64,000 bases of DNA from Thysanoteuthis rhombus (GCA_963457665.1 OY735218.1:46268841-46332840); one strand, 5' to 3'; positions 25,491 to 36,880 are shown, counted from the stretch's first letter. Numbers and translations are program-made. The notes: generated by a model from the letters alone, not told the origin.

Positions 25491-26040
25491 ATTTCAAATT
25501 GCTGAACTTTGAAGATTACATTTACAGGGTTTGAAATCGATATTGATTATCAGGAAGAGCTATAAACATTTGCTTACTCGAAGGTAAATACAGAATCCCA
25601 CCGCTCGGAACAGAAATTCAAGAAGAAAAAAAGGAACCGTAGAGAGATTTGGTATTTAGCCAAACTTATTACTATGAATATGTATAGAATAGTTATATAT
25701 ACTAGGAAACAAACACGAATTTCCATCATGGTCAATTGAAAAAATAGGACCAGACTTTTTATGACTTTTATGCTAATTCAAACAGCTGGTAATTTTTTTG
25801 TGTGTGAATGTTTCAGATTCAATGTTTGAATTTTTTCTTTATTTCAAATCGCTGAATTTCGAGGATTATCTCCGCAGGGTTTCGACCCGATATTTGTTAT
25901 TAGGAAAGGAGATAAACTATTTCCGAAACTGCAGATATAGAATCCCTACTGAAAGATCGTTTTCCCAAATAAGTATCCAAAAAGAAAAAAAAGTAACAAC
26001 CGGGGAAAAAGTTGGCGTTGTTCCAAACTCATTACTATCC
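25491..26040. repeat. Diverged direct duplication, units about 350 bp apart
   Basis: The segment from 25491 ('atttcaaattgctgaactt') to about 25677 is repeated, with substitutions, from 25841 ('atttcaaatcgctgaattt') to about 26038. Shared landmarks in order include 'cagggttt', 'cgatatt', 'gaatccc', a run of A/G ('agaaaaaaa') and 'ttactat'. The 90-codon frame 25798-26070 lies in the second unit and is not recognised. Confidence 0.75.
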
Positions 26041-26044
26041 GGCC

Positions 26045-27400
26045 AAGTAAGGAAAAGGCAAAGACGCTGAATAAGATGGCCGCAAGCAGCCCGGCCAATC
26101 GCATTTCGTTATTCCAAGTGACAGAAACCAGATGCATTGCCCGTAGCTATCAACGCATTTTGGAATACAAGTTTCCAAACCACAGCTTGACTTGTTATCA
26201 AACCCAGGGGTTTGCAATTCCCATTATTGCAACCCGAAATCGCTTTCAATTCAAGTAGCTTCCAAACAGCAAAGCCCAGATATCGTCAATTATTTTAACC
26301 GAACAGCAATGTCAAGGCCTGTTTATTCTGTTTTTCCGTGAGCAAACACAGAGGGGGATGACAATTTGTATTAATTAGTTGACAAAATTAAATTGCGTTT
26401 TCAATGATTTCAAGCGTATCATCATTTTTCATTATGTAATATTTGATAGTTGACTGAAATGCTACCAAAATTAGCAACTGTATTGTTAATTCAAGTTGAA
26501 AAATTGAATGCAACTATCTTCTCGAAAACATGTCTTAAAACCAATTTTGAAAGAAACAAATTGCAAAATTATTAACCAAAAAATTGTAATTACACATACA
26601 TTTCAAGTGTTAAGACTGATTTCCTCTAACCTGAATCGAGGTTTGTATCCGTTCCATGTAATCAGAAAACGACTAGCAGACACATCTTGAAGGGATGAGT
26701 GCTCATATGATACTAACGCCTGATGAAACATTTCAATTGCTGAATACGGTTAATTGCCACTCTCTTAAAGAAAGGATAAAATATGAGTTTGGCATTCCGT
26801 AACAGTAATAATTAACTGAGAGCTGTGGTAACTGCGTGAAACATGGAATAAGTGTTCGATGACAGTTTTGTTGCTTGATTATTTCGATGGAAAAAAAAAA
26901 CTACCAGCAGCTTTTTTATGTGTATCTCTCTGGAGTTTAATTGTTTTTATTCGAGAATTAATTCGGAAAAATGAAGTCTTTGCTCCGTATGAGTGAAAGT
27001 CATGTCTGTTTGTCAGGTGCACTTTTGACACCATCATTTGAGTTTGATTCCGGCAAAAGATCTCAGTAAATTATGTTAATGATGCAGATTTGATGTCGAG
27101 AGCGGGAAAGTCCCTAGAATACATAGGAACTTGAGAACAGAGGAATTGGATAAATTTTCTCAACTAAGAAGCAGCACAAGCAACAAAATAACTTGCAGAA
27201 GCAAATTGGTCAAGTGTAATGCATCATTTACAAGCCTGAGGGAAAATGAATTCAGTCTTTAGGAAAATAGTTCCAATTTGAATTTACGGACACGGACATC
27301 GATTGATGTTCAAACCCTTACGTTTCTCCACGTACAACACAGAGAAAGGTTTTGTTGAAAAGTTATTATTAGCAATAAAGCATTGCTTTATCACGAGAAT
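26045..27400. other. No gene recognised
   Basis: Unique sequence with several 60-codon chance frames. No motif or splice structure was found. Confidence 0.55.
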
Positions 27401-27404
27401 TAAA

Positions 27405-27579
27405 GAGAAGCAATGCCAGATTGAAAGAACAACTTCCAGCATCTCAAATAAGAAAAGCATAAGAAAGAGAAAAAGAAGGGAGCAAAGAGAGATAGTATGC
27501 AAATATAAAAAAGAGAATTGGATGAAAAAAAATTTGTCTTCAGATAGATTTATAGATATGCAAATAGGTAGGTAGGTAC

Positions 27580-27612
<33 letters not shown>

Positions 27613-27910
27613 TAAAACAAATATGAAAAGAAGGAAAGAAGAGAGAGATAGGAAAAAGAATCGAAGATTAAAAATGAGAGAGAAAGAAAGAGAGAAAGAG
27701 AGGGACAGGGACAGAGACAGAGAAAGGGAAATATCTGTAAGAGAAAAGCAGAAAAATGAATTTTGCATTCCTTAATGCAGAAGAGAAAGAGTGCAGATGA
27801 GAAATTAAAAAAAAATGAATTAAATAAGTGTTAGAGGAAGTGATACATACATATGTATGAAATGACAGGAAGAGAGGAAAAGAGAAAGATAGAGATGAAT
27901 GTTGATAGAA
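27405..27910 (+). repeat. Purine-rich low-complexity tract with (GA)n core
   Basis: About 500 bases strongly enriched in A and G on the plus strand, with a GA microsatellite core at 27581-27612 and further GA and GGACA-like blocks to about 27730. Frames here are Arg/Lys/Glu-rich or, on the other strand, Ser/Leu/Phe-rich, and are not credible genes. Confidence 0.8.
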
Positions 27911-27949
27911 ATTGATAGACAAAGAGATCGACTGTTCTCAACAGAAAAC

Positions 27950-28003
27950 GCCATGTGACCGATGAATCTTGGCAGCATGCTGTGTTGGGGCTGATCGATT
28001 AAA
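27950..28003 (+). repeat. Old interspersed repeat, copy 1
   Basis: This stretch aligns without gaps to 42608-42660, with about 37 of 53 bases identical by my count, including 'catgtgacc' and 'catgctg'. Same orientation. Confidence 0.5.
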
Positions 28004-28009
28004 CAGTTT

Positions 28010-28735
28010 TCTCGAAATAATAAATAACACATTTTTTAGCTCTAGCGCCATCGGTTGGTAAACGTGACTCATAAATAATCAGCCAGCTAGCCAAACACCC
28101 ATTGAAAAACTGGAAAAAAAACTACTTCACGGTTCTGATGAGAGTTTTGATTGCCAGTATGAGTGAGAAGGTGGTTAGCATGAATGTTAATGGGATTCCA
28201 ACAATAGTGAATCCAATGTTTGTTGTTCCTTCTCTTGTGACAATCTGTGAGATGAAGGAAAAAAGACTGCACATTTTCTCCCTCATTTTCTCGCTCCTCA
28301 AATACAATGCTGCTTAATTGGTACATGCAAGAGTTGAATGCACGACAACTAGTCAGTCGTAACTACAAGTGAAACGAAGAGACAAGATTTTCTGATCAAA
28401 GTCTCTTCGATGTAACTCACTTCGTACGTGTTACAAGACTTGTCACTCCTGTTTTCTGATTTCCGTCTCAATGGACAACTAATCATTTGCCAGGAACCAT
28501 AATGAAACACCATCGAAGACATGAACAGAATCTACACGCGCTCTTAATTACACATACACACATACATAGAGACACATGCACATGCACAAAAATCTATATG
28601 ATAGTGTGACTTTTCTGTTTGTTACTGTCCATAACAATGGACTTTTCGATTTAGAAGTAACATTCTAGCTGCTCACGATATTGGACAATGGAATCTTACA
28701 TTTAACAGAAATTCAAATATATCAGTCAATTTTTT
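28010..28735. other. No gene recognised
   Basis: A 71-codon plus frame (28102-28317) and overlapping minus frames show no family features. A few CACATA units lie near 28550. Confidence 0.5.
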
Positions 28736-28740
28736 CACAC

Positions 28741-28741
<1 letters not shown>

Positions 28742-28775
<34 letters not shown>
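28742..28775. repeat. (TA)n microsatellite
   Basis: Short TA run of about 16 units. Confidence 0.95.
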
Positions 28776-28778
<3 letters not shown>

Positions 28779-28875
28779 TTCTCTCTTTATATACATACAC
28801 ACATCTGAGCAGCTACTTTTTGATATCAATAGAAAACGAACTCAAAAGACTGTAATATCAAATTCATTTATATAT

Positions 28876-28926
28876 GTGTGTGTGTGTGAGTGTATGTGTG
28901 TGTTTGTGTGTGTGTATGTGTGTGTA
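28876..28926. repeat. (GT)n microsatellite
   Basis: GT repeats with several AT and GA interruptions. Confidence 0.93.
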
Positions 28927-29054
28927 AAATAAGCCACGTATTTGAATTGGGTTCAATTGCTCAGAAAAACTCCGTGTTTATCATCTTTAGAATGGTATGG
29001 ATATGGTTCTCCCTATAATCAGTTTTATTGTCAGGTATCTGGACAAAATGTCTT

Positions 29055-30140
29055 TCACCGTCATCATCATCAGTCTTTTATTGTATGTCATTAGACTTGG
29101 ACTTACCCAAGGATTTGCCACTACTCTCTGTCATTGGCAGCGCGGGGCCAATATTTTCTGAATTTGTCCTGTTCGTCTCTCTATCTTGAATTCTGCCGAT
29201 CTCAGTCGTGCTGTTCATCGGTTGTCAGCCATTTTTGCAACATGACCAGCCTATTGCCATTCAAGTTTTCTAGTGGAATCTATGATATCTCGGACGTCTG
29301 TTTCTTCCCTGATATATTGAGCTGTTTTATACCATTCTATGTGAGGTTGAGGATGATCCTCTCGTGTGTACCTCACATGCTTCTCAGTCTGTGGGTCAGC
29401 TTCTATGTTTCAGCTCCATTGGTGACTATCAAGGGGATGCATTGGTGGTAGACCCTTCTTTTTAAGATTAATTGGATCTTCTACTTTTTGAAAGTTCAGC
29501 TTTCTCTGCTGAAAGCCAGCAATCCCAGACTTACTTTTCGTTTGATTTATTCTTCTTTTGAGAGTTTCATGGAGATTAGTCGTCCAAGGTAAAAACATGT
29601 TTGACTTTCTCCAGTTTCACGTCTTCAGTTTTGATCGTTGATTTCTTATTTTCGATCTAATTATTGCACATGATCTTTGTTTCGCTGAAGTTCATGTGTA
29701 GGCCGACTTTTATGCTTCCTTCATTTAGTTCATTTAGCATTAAGTCGAGTAGGTTTGCTGCGAAAAGTGCAATGTCATCTGCAAATCTGCTCTTGTTCAT
29801 ATGCTGTCTATTTTGATTCTATTATTATCCCTTTCTAGATTTTCGAAGATCATCTCCAGATGGGCTTTGGAGAGTTTGGATGAGCTGGTATCACCTTGTC
29901 TTACCCTTTTAGAATTCTGGAAGCCTTAGAGTCTTAATGTAGCCTGATAAAGGAGCTGCTGTGACTGTTTATGTGTTGCAGTTCTCTGACGTATACAGGG
30001 TCTACACTTTGTTGAGTGATGGCTTTCAGGACCATGGGAATTTCCGCAGACTCGAAGGCTTTCCTTATGCAGTAAAGATTAATTGGAGAAAGGAGTGCAT
30101 GGTCAAATCACTCCCCTCCTCTTCCTTACAGTTGTTGCAA
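29055..30140 (-). mobile_element. RTE-like LINE, minus-strand copy (RT to 3' end)
   Basis: On the minus strand the order is a remnant of the finger/palm region with VLKAITQQSVDPVYV, HINSHSSSFIR, then SRFADDIALFAANLLDLML (catalytic FADD retained), LNELNEGSIKVGLHMNF, a degenerate ISMK segment, the thumb and C-terminal regions, and finally a 3' end with 'gactgatgatgatgac' at about 29058-29073. Many stops and frameshifts break the reading frame. The plus-strand frames at 29134-29451 and 29961-30179 are antisense shadows. Confidence 0.82.
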
Positions 30141-30270
30141 CAAACTGTTCACTTTAGAGTCAATCTTGACAAAGGCTGATAATGAAGATTATACTCATAA
30201 GCATATGAATTTGAGTGAACCTCTCATTTTTTCTGTTTAATGTACCAATAATTAGATTAGAAATATTTCA

Positions 30271-30301
30271 CCATTTCTCTTAACCGATTATCTCATTTCA
30301 G
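30271..30301 (+). promoter_or_regulatory. Predicted 3' splice site
   Basis: A pyrimidine-rich stretch with a possible branch point (cttaac) runs to the AG at 30300-30301. No AG occurs between the branch point and this one. It decides the start of the Cys-rich exon. Confidence 0.4.
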
Positions 30302-30483
30302 TGTTTTATGCATTCGTATTCACACTAGGTTTTACGATAGAATATGGAACTGCCGATCAAAATTGTTACCAAATCTGTAAACATAGGTTCCTTGAGTTTT
30401 TAATTTGGTCTGGTTGGCTTTGTACGTATGAATGTATCACAGATACAGATTGCACTAAAGGAGCTAGAAGACTGAAACAGTAA
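30302..30483 (+). CDS. Candidate terminal exon of a small secreted Cys-rich protein
   Basis: An open stretch of 60 codons ending in TAA follows an excellent splice acceptor: 'catttctcttaaccgatt' and then 'atctcatttcag' ending at 30301. With one base from an upstream exon, the frame starts FYAFVFTLGFTIEYGTA, a plausible signal peptide core, followed by a mature part with five cysteines spaced C-x3-C-x14-C-x3-C-x5-C (NCYQICK ... WLCTYEC ... TDC) and a basic C-terminus (KGARRLKQ). Two CX3C pairs facing each other are typical of helical-hairpin disulfide peptides. The first exon is not identified, no AATAAA follows (only 'aatataat' near 30553), and I cannot name the family. It lies between two minus-strand RTE copies. 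It could still be chance. Confidence 0.4.
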
Positions 30484-30634
30484 TGTCCAGAAAAATGATT
30501 TTTTCTTTAAAAAATTCTCCCGATATCGGTTCCTAGCATGGATTTTAATTTGCAATATAATTTCATACCAGATGGTTACCCCACTTTGCAAAATTCTCAC
30601 TTGATTTATGAAATCTCTGACTTTTCATTGATCA

Positions 30635-31250
30635 TCATCATTATCTTCATCATCATTATTTTAGCGTCCGTTGTTGGATATAGACCTTCCCTTAGATTTG
30701 CCAGACCCCACTACTGTTTGCATCATGGATCAAATATTTTCCGAATCAATTTAGTTTGTCACGCTATTTTATAATTTGTCAGCTCTGTTTCGAATGTAAC
30801 CTCTGGGGATCCGCATTGTGAGTCGGGATTTCCAGCGGTTATCGAATTGCAAAATGACGAACCGAGTGCCATTTAGGTTTTCTCATTGATTCTACGATAC
30901 GCTAGATATTGTTTTTTCTAATACACTGAGCGGTCTTGCAATCTCTCTAGTAAGCATGATTTTCTTTTGTGCAGGTTGCATGTTTCTCAGTTCAAGGCTT
31001 AGACATTTGGTTAGGTTACATGTTTCAGTTCCATTGGTATCTGATTGATTGATTGGTTATATGCTTTTCTTTTTAGCACTAGCGGAATTTTATTGCTCTT
31101 GAAGGTTTAGCTTTCCCTGCTGAAAAATTGCCATCGTACATTGATTCTTTGCTTGATTTCTTTTTCTTTTGATGATTTCATGGAGATTTGTTGTCTTAAG
31201 TTGATTTATTGGTTTTCTTTCTCAAGTTTGGTGTCTTCGATTTTCACTGC
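30635..31250 (-). mobile_element. RTE-like LINE 3' fragment with GAT-rich tail
   Basis: Read on the minus strand: a segment matching the region before ISMK ('gaagacaccaaacttgag'), then 'caacaaatctccatgaaatc' (ISMK), 'aaagaaatcaagcaaag' (EIKRR), the C-terminal region, and 'agggaaggtctatatccaac' with a GAT/AAT-rich tail at 30635-30662. Frames are broken. Confidence 0.8.
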
Positions 31251-31254
31251 TGAA

Positions 31255-31815
31255 CAAAATGCAAGAGAGGTGACTTATTCATTGATCACATTTTTTTCAA
31301 ATTCTTTAAATGATGACCTCCAACACGGCATGATAACAAGAAAAAAAAATTGATCAAGTAACAGTTTCTATCCAGTGACTTACCAGACCTGTCTCTATAT
31401 CTATCCAATTTCGAGAAAATATCTATTTCCGGATGTAAATCAAAGGTCAGTGTGGAGAATGACCTGAAACCATTTCATGTAAAACTCAAAATAAATCTGT
31501 ATTGAAAAGACAGAAGCTTAATGTTTATAGTAAATGTTTTTGTTGATTATAAAATGGTATTTTATGTCTGTTTACGTGTACTTAGATGCAATAAACGTCG
31601 ATATGTCTAATCAAATCAATATTTAATGTTCATCGGCCATCAATTTACAGACCCAAAAGAAATTATGTAAACAAGAATATTAAATAAAGTGATTATTCAC
31701 TCTACTAATAGAACTTGCTTTGTATATCTCATTTTTTTTGATAAAGTAAGAAGCTGTGTAATTTGAGGTGCTATTTAGGGCTCCATCATCATAGACGCTT
31801 ACGCAAATACGTGTA
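31255..31815. other. No gene recognised
   Basis: AT-rich sequence with no credible frame or motif. Confidence 0.6.
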
Positions 31816-31817
31816 TA

Positions 31818-32138
31818 CACTCTTGAGTGAAAAATGAGTCAAGTGCTTTCCATCATACAAAAGCTTTTAACAGTATTCAGAACATATGGGCGCATATCAA
31901 GGCCAAACTGAGTGAGAGAAAATTTGAGATCTCCGACCTTCTGTAAGGATGCAGTCATAAGATCAATGGAACAGCTATTGGGCAACTTCACCAAATGGCT
32001 CAGTAAATTGAAGAAAAGCAAGGGGAGAGCCCCTCCATATATGAATGTTCCAATGTCGAAAATTTCATTATTGTTAGAATAAAAAGGTAATGACCAAAAC
32101 TTTGATGAATAAGCTCGACTCATTTTTGCCCGGTAGTG
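31818..32138 (+). mobile_element. Short internally deleted Tc1-type transposon
   Basis: The terminal inverted repeats are CACT... at 31818 and its inverse ending ...AGTG at 32138; both contain AAAAATGAGTC. TA dinucleotides flank both ends (31816-31817 and 32139-32140), as for Tc1/mariner target duplication. Inside, 31866-31943 translates to NSIQNIWAHIKAKLSERKFE and ISDLL, matching the LNPIENLW-IK--L region near the C-terminus of Tc1-type transposases, then a stop. The catalytic core and N-terminal DNA-binding part are missing, so the 321-bp element is non-autonomous. The 120-codon minus frame 31839-32201 is its antisense shadow. Confidence 0.75.
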
Positions 32139-32144
32139 TACATA

Positions 32145-33185
32145 TTTATATGTTAATAGATTTTTGCAAGAGGTAGGAGATGTGGGAAGATGGTTATGCA
32201 TATAGATTCTATTGTATGACTGTCCAAACAGACATTTTGATTTTATGATGATAACTTTCTCAAAATTCTATATATTTAAAAAATTTTCAATGCCGTAAAC
32301 TAACAAATGAAACTAAAAATTCATTTTGCAGTTTTCAAAATTCAGGACCAAATCTAAACCATAGTGGGTTTTTTTTTGAAAAAATCTAACCGACTTGATT
32401 TCTTAAAAATGAGTAAAACTTGACCATGATCAAGCTCCACTTATTCGAAATTTCAAATGGGAATGGCATCGTAAATGAAAATAAAACAATACTGTTCTTT
32501 TTTTTAATAACCACATTCTTTCACGTTTAAGTTCAGTTATCCATTCAAAACGTCCCAAAATCTTATTAAATTTCAATAATGAGTAGACTTTTGAAGCACT
32601 GGTATATCGGGTGTTCTGTTTTCTTCTTTTTATATTTCAAAGTCATACTCATAAATTGATTAGATATTTAAGTACAAATATTTCCATTTTTCCATATTGT
32701 AAAAAATATATTTCATTAAAACATTCTCTAATTATTATTCACCTGAATGTTACAAAATTTTGGGAAATTGAATTAACTCTTAGAAGTGAGATAAATGGAT
32801 TTTTGGTCCCTGGTGTCAATCTCGCAAAGTCTTGGGAATACTTAATACAGTTATCTCAACTTTCAAACTGAAGTTAACTTTCACCATATAGCGTCTCCAC
32901 TTTGTCATTTAGTCAGTTAAATCAAATCTCACACCATCAAATTAACGTTTCATGTCTGGCCTCATGAATATTGACTGGAAAGTTGTGAACGTAAGAATAT
33001 ATGATGAGGCTTCATTTTCATCTAACATTCCAAAATTGTCACAGGAAAACAACAAAGTTTGATGACATCGGAAGGTGCTGCCGGTGTGCTCTACTTTATA
33101 TGCAATGGTGCTTAGACTCCAACACCATGCCTGATCCCAGAGTCATCTTTATTTGAAGGTTTTGTTGATGGAAAAACTTTTTTTT
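32145..33185. other. No gene recognised
   Basis: AT-rich unique sequence; an 86-codon plus frame (32611-32871) has no recognisable feature. Confidence 0.55.
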
Positions 33186-33189
33186 TTGG

Positions 33190-33260
33190 CAGTACACGTG
33201 TACACACACGTACACACACGCACGCACACATACACACATATATACATATGTATATGTATA
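33190..33260. repeat. (CA)n / (TA)n microsatellite
   Basis: Imperfect CA and CACG units followed by TATATG units. Confidence 0.9.
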
Positions 33261-33463
33261 GTCTAAGAAGCTTTACAGCGTTAAACAGTGAGTATATATT
33301 GGGAAATATTTCCAAACATTTCTAATATTAATGTTAATGTAATCTATGCAATATTTTTTCAATGGTTTTTATGCTTCTCACAGTATTTGATAAGATGGTA
33401 CCAAGTGTATAGGATATAAATATGTTAATGCTACTCATGATTTAATTTTTTGAAACCCAGACC

Positions 33464-33500
33464 TTACATATATATAAATACATATATATATTACACACAC

Positions 33501-33561
<61 letters not shown>

Positions 33562-33585
33562 TGTATGTGTGCGAGTGTGTGTATG
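33464..33585. repeat. Compound (TA)n(TG)n microsatellite
   Basis: TA repeats interrupted by CACA pass into TG repeats with occasional TATG and GCGA units. Confidence 0.95.
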
Positions 33586-33660
33586 AAAAAATGATTAAAT
33601 TGATTGTCAGTAATCAATTTTCGATTGATAAACAATGATAATGAGTGTGCTTAGCTGTTA

Positions 33661-33663
<3 letters not shown>

Positions 33664-33713
<50 letters not shown>

Positions 33714-33760
33714 CATATATACATATGTATGTGTGTGTGTGCGTGTGTGTGTGTGTGGGT
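33664..33760. repeat. Compound (TA)n(TG)n microsatellite
   Basis: About 50 bases of TA followed by TACATATG and TG units. Confidence 0.95.
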
Positions 33761-33811
33761 TGTGTCTTGCGTTAGTAAATTTACAATGTAGAAATAGAAT
33801 ATTTTCATAAA

Positions 33812-33848
33812 TATATATATATGTATATATATATATACATACACACAC

Positions 33849-33921
<73 letters not shown>
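33812..33921. repeat. Compound (TA)n(CA)n(TA)n(GT)n microsatellite
   Basis: TA blocks separated by a short CA run and ending in GT repeats; the third compound tract within 500 bases. Confidence 0.95.
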
Positions 33922-33922
<1 letters not shown>

Positions 33923-33924
33923 AA

Positions 33925-34770
33925 TATTTACATGCATTCTTACATACACTTATACAGGTATTGTATCAATTCATAGCTAAAAAAGAACTAAAATAGAAAA
34001 AGAATCAAGATTTCCGCATTCAACTTCTTTCGCTAATATATACTATTTTTTGAACAACGAATATATTTAAACATGTAAAACCAACGTCCAGTTGATAAAT
34101 GTATCTACGTTCTAGTTGTCTTCCTTCATTCTTAGTATAGAACTGTGGCATGAAAATCAATGTGAATGCATTAATTAGAATGTCAGATCTAATTCTCTCA
34201 TAAATTACTGCGATTGATCCGATCTTCTTAACGGATGAGATTCGACCAGACGCACTGTCGACCAAAAATCATCTCGTTCCAATCTCACATGACATGATCA
34301 TGCTACAATGCTATCTTTTGCAAATTGAATTAATCCAATGACAAGAGGAAAACTTTAATTTTACTTCTAATCTAATTATCAGCAAATATCGTTAACCCCT
34401 ATTAAAAGTAAAAATATATGATATTAGTGGACAGTACTTGCGATTGACAGAAGTCTTACTTTGTTTCACAATGTGAATATATATAGATATATATATATAT
34501 ATGATATATCGTCCAATCATTATCTGCAAAATAAGGAGGAAATCTCTCAGATTTCATAGTCCACAGTCATCTTCTGTTTGTGTCTAACACATTTATTTTC
34601 CTGAAGATTTTCCTGCAGAATGACTCGGATGTTTGTTATCATTTGCATTATAATTAGAATATCTTTGTCTGATCAATGAATCATTTTAAAAGTATATCGA
34701 TCACTATATAATGGCAATCTTGCATCGTATTTCGAAGTCATATTTCTGTCCCTGGATAAAGTTTCTATTA
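33925..34770. other. No gene recognised
   Basis: AT-rich unique sequence with a short TA run at 34485-34510. The 81-codon minus frame at 34020-34265 is not recognised. Confidence 0.55.
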
Positions 34771-34772
34771 TT

Positions 34773-34773
34773 C

Positions 34774-34825
<52 letters not shown>

Positions 34826-34827
34826 TA
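34773..34827. repeat. (TCA)n microsatellite
   Basis: About 18 units of a TCA trinucleotide repeat, directly left of a tRNA-like SINE head. Confidence 0.97.
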
Positions 34828-34829
34828 TG

Positions 34830-34960
34830 ATTTCACACCAGTGGCTTAATGGTTACCGCTGGAAGTTGTGTGATAACGAGTCTCCTCGAATCTCAAGCCC
34901 TCATCTCAAAACACTCATAGTCCACAGCAGCACTGTGGTTATGTGGTTTAAGGTCTCATC
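34830..34960 (+). repeat. tRNA-derived SINE-like unit
   Basis: A near-consensus Pol III A box (tggcttaatgg, 34842-34852) is followed after about 40 bases by a B-box-like string (tcctcgaatctca, 34883-34895). The spacing and the flanking 'ttaccgctggaag' resemble a tRNA-derived head. It is not folded well enough to be a functional tRNA gene. The 87-codon frame here is incidental. Confidence 0.55.
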
Positions 34961-34964
34961 TCTT

Positions 34965-35275
34965 TACCTACATATCATGATTAGAAATGTTTATCCTTTG
35001 ATGTCTCGATGTATTGATTGTCAACCGAAGTTCTACCAAAAAGAGAGGGCAGGCAACGATAATACGACTGCAATGCCGAATTGTTATTAGACTCAAGATG
35101 AAAATACATTCCAGAAACTGCATAGTTGTAGAGAAGACGAAATGATATTTACATGGACACTGCTTTACGACATGAGCAGCAGCTGAGAGAATTGTTTTCT
35201 GTATTCCATAGATGTTTGAGTCCCTTGGTATTCTATCTAGATTCTTTCAATAACCTCAAGAGATCATGTAACAAT
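34965..35275. other. No gene recognised
   Basis: Unique sequence, possibly the body of the preceding SINE-like unit. Confidence 0.4.
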
Positions 35276-35281
35276 CAGTTT

Positions 35282-35950
35282 TGTTACAATTTTGAGTTGC
35301 CACATTTTGACTGATATCAATTTTCAGGTCTTTGAATTTAGACTTTTTCTCAATTTCTTTTACTGATATGTCCTCATCTGGCGGAATGAAGATATCTATC
35401 AAAAGTTTGCTAATTCCCTTCCTGTCCTTAATCATTATGTCTAGGCAGTTGTCTTAATGGTACTGCTCTTATGTATTGGATAATCCCATAATGCAGCCAC
35501 AGTTACCAGTCCTGGTTGATGTTCATGTCAATGTGCGGTGTGCAGTGTACCATGGTGCTTACGAACTATCCAGTTAATGCATTGTCTTACTCTATCTTAT
35601 CTACAGTTAGGCCTAGTACTGGTTTTGATGTGTCCTTAATAGTTCCTGATATGAAGACTCAGTTTTCGGGGATCATTAGCCACTGATGATAATATCTATA
35701 TTAACATTTTGGATACCAAGTGGATATTGGCTGGGAAGCTTCTATCGGTCCCAGTATCTAGTCCATACAATTTTCATCCAAGCTGTTTGACCTTTGCTGA
35801 CGACTACGCTTTCAACATAATAAGAGCCAACAGTCTGCATTTTTATTTAATATGAATCTCTATTTTTTTCTTATTCAAGCCAGGATAATATCAATGCTAG
35901 TCGGGGTTACGAGTCCCCGACCATCTTTCTTTCTGGTTTCAGATAGGTGA
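35282..35950 (-). mobile_element. LINE of a second type, C-terminal region
   Basis: On the minus strand, 35445 to 35300 reads IMIKDRKGISKLLIDIFIPP and then DEDISVKEIEKKSKFKDLKI. This matches a post-RT C-terminal pattern (DI-I-DK----LIDI-IP-D-N---KE-EK--KY-DL) that I know from non-LTR retrotransposon proteins distinct from the RTE copies in this window. Further upstream on that strand, near 35930-35870, ETRKKDGRGLVTPTSI resembles the preceding part of the same region. Stops and frameshifts break the frame. The clade is not assigned. Confidence 0.6.
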
Positions 35951-35954
35951 GCAA

Positions 35955-36835
35955 GAGTAAGGGCGATTTAGAACTAAATAAACAGATTTCTGCATCTTAA
36001 TAAACAGGATATTTGGGGCAAAGTTAAACAGATGAAGTTAAACAGATGTCGAGGAGTTTTTTAGTGGGTTTGTCAGTGACAATACGGAAGAAAACATACT
36101 TTTAGATATCCTCCTAACCCTGACAGTTCTGTACTGGACCTTACTAACTTTGTCGAAAGTCACAGTGTGAATTTTGTTTTAAAAGAAATATTTTAGTATT
36201 CCTCATTTTATTATCATCATTATGATCATATTAACTTTTTTCAGTAATAAACATCGGATGAGATGGAAGCTGAATAGTTGCATCATTTTGTTCATGAGTA
36301 GCTTGTATCTCCCGATGCAAGATTAATTCCTAAAACGTACAGATCAAGTATAGTTAGAAAATCATTTAAAATATTGGATTATTTATATGAAATGCACACA
36401 CAGATATGGAAAATATAAGTTAAAAGATTATGAAGAAAATAAAACCTTTACAAATAAGAAAAAATTGAAATTCCGAAAATTAATCTTAAGAATTTGAAAA
36501 AAATAAGACATTTTGGTGAATATTAGTTAAATCATGAAAATAAATTTTATAATCAAAACATACTACCGATAAAATTTTTGAATATTGGGAAATCAGCAAA
36601 ATAATAAATAAGTGAAGATAAAACTATTCAGTGAATTAAAGAAATATATAAGCTTCAAGATATAATAACTTGAAAAGAAATAATTCAAATATTGGAAAAT
36701 CAATAATTTACCAAGTTAGTAAAAATGAAATAATATGAATTAAATCATGATAATTTAATGTACTGAAACTATTCATGTATCAGAAAAATTAAAACGCAAA
36801 AAAGTCTTTCCTACGAATTGTATAGAAGTGAATCG
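35955..36835. other. AT-rich spacer, no gene recognised
   Basis: About 36370-36790 is exceptionally A/T-rich with no frame of interest. A small direct duplication of 'gttaaacagatg' lies near 36025-36048. Confidence 0.6.
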
Positions 36836-36880
36836 AACGGCAAGAAACTAATTTCTTCTGTAAAGTCCATTGATACCTTC

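Noticed and set aside
34830-34960. Functional tRNA gene
   Set aside because: A and B boxes are present but no cloverleaf with acceptor pairing is evident, so it is called a SINE-like head only.
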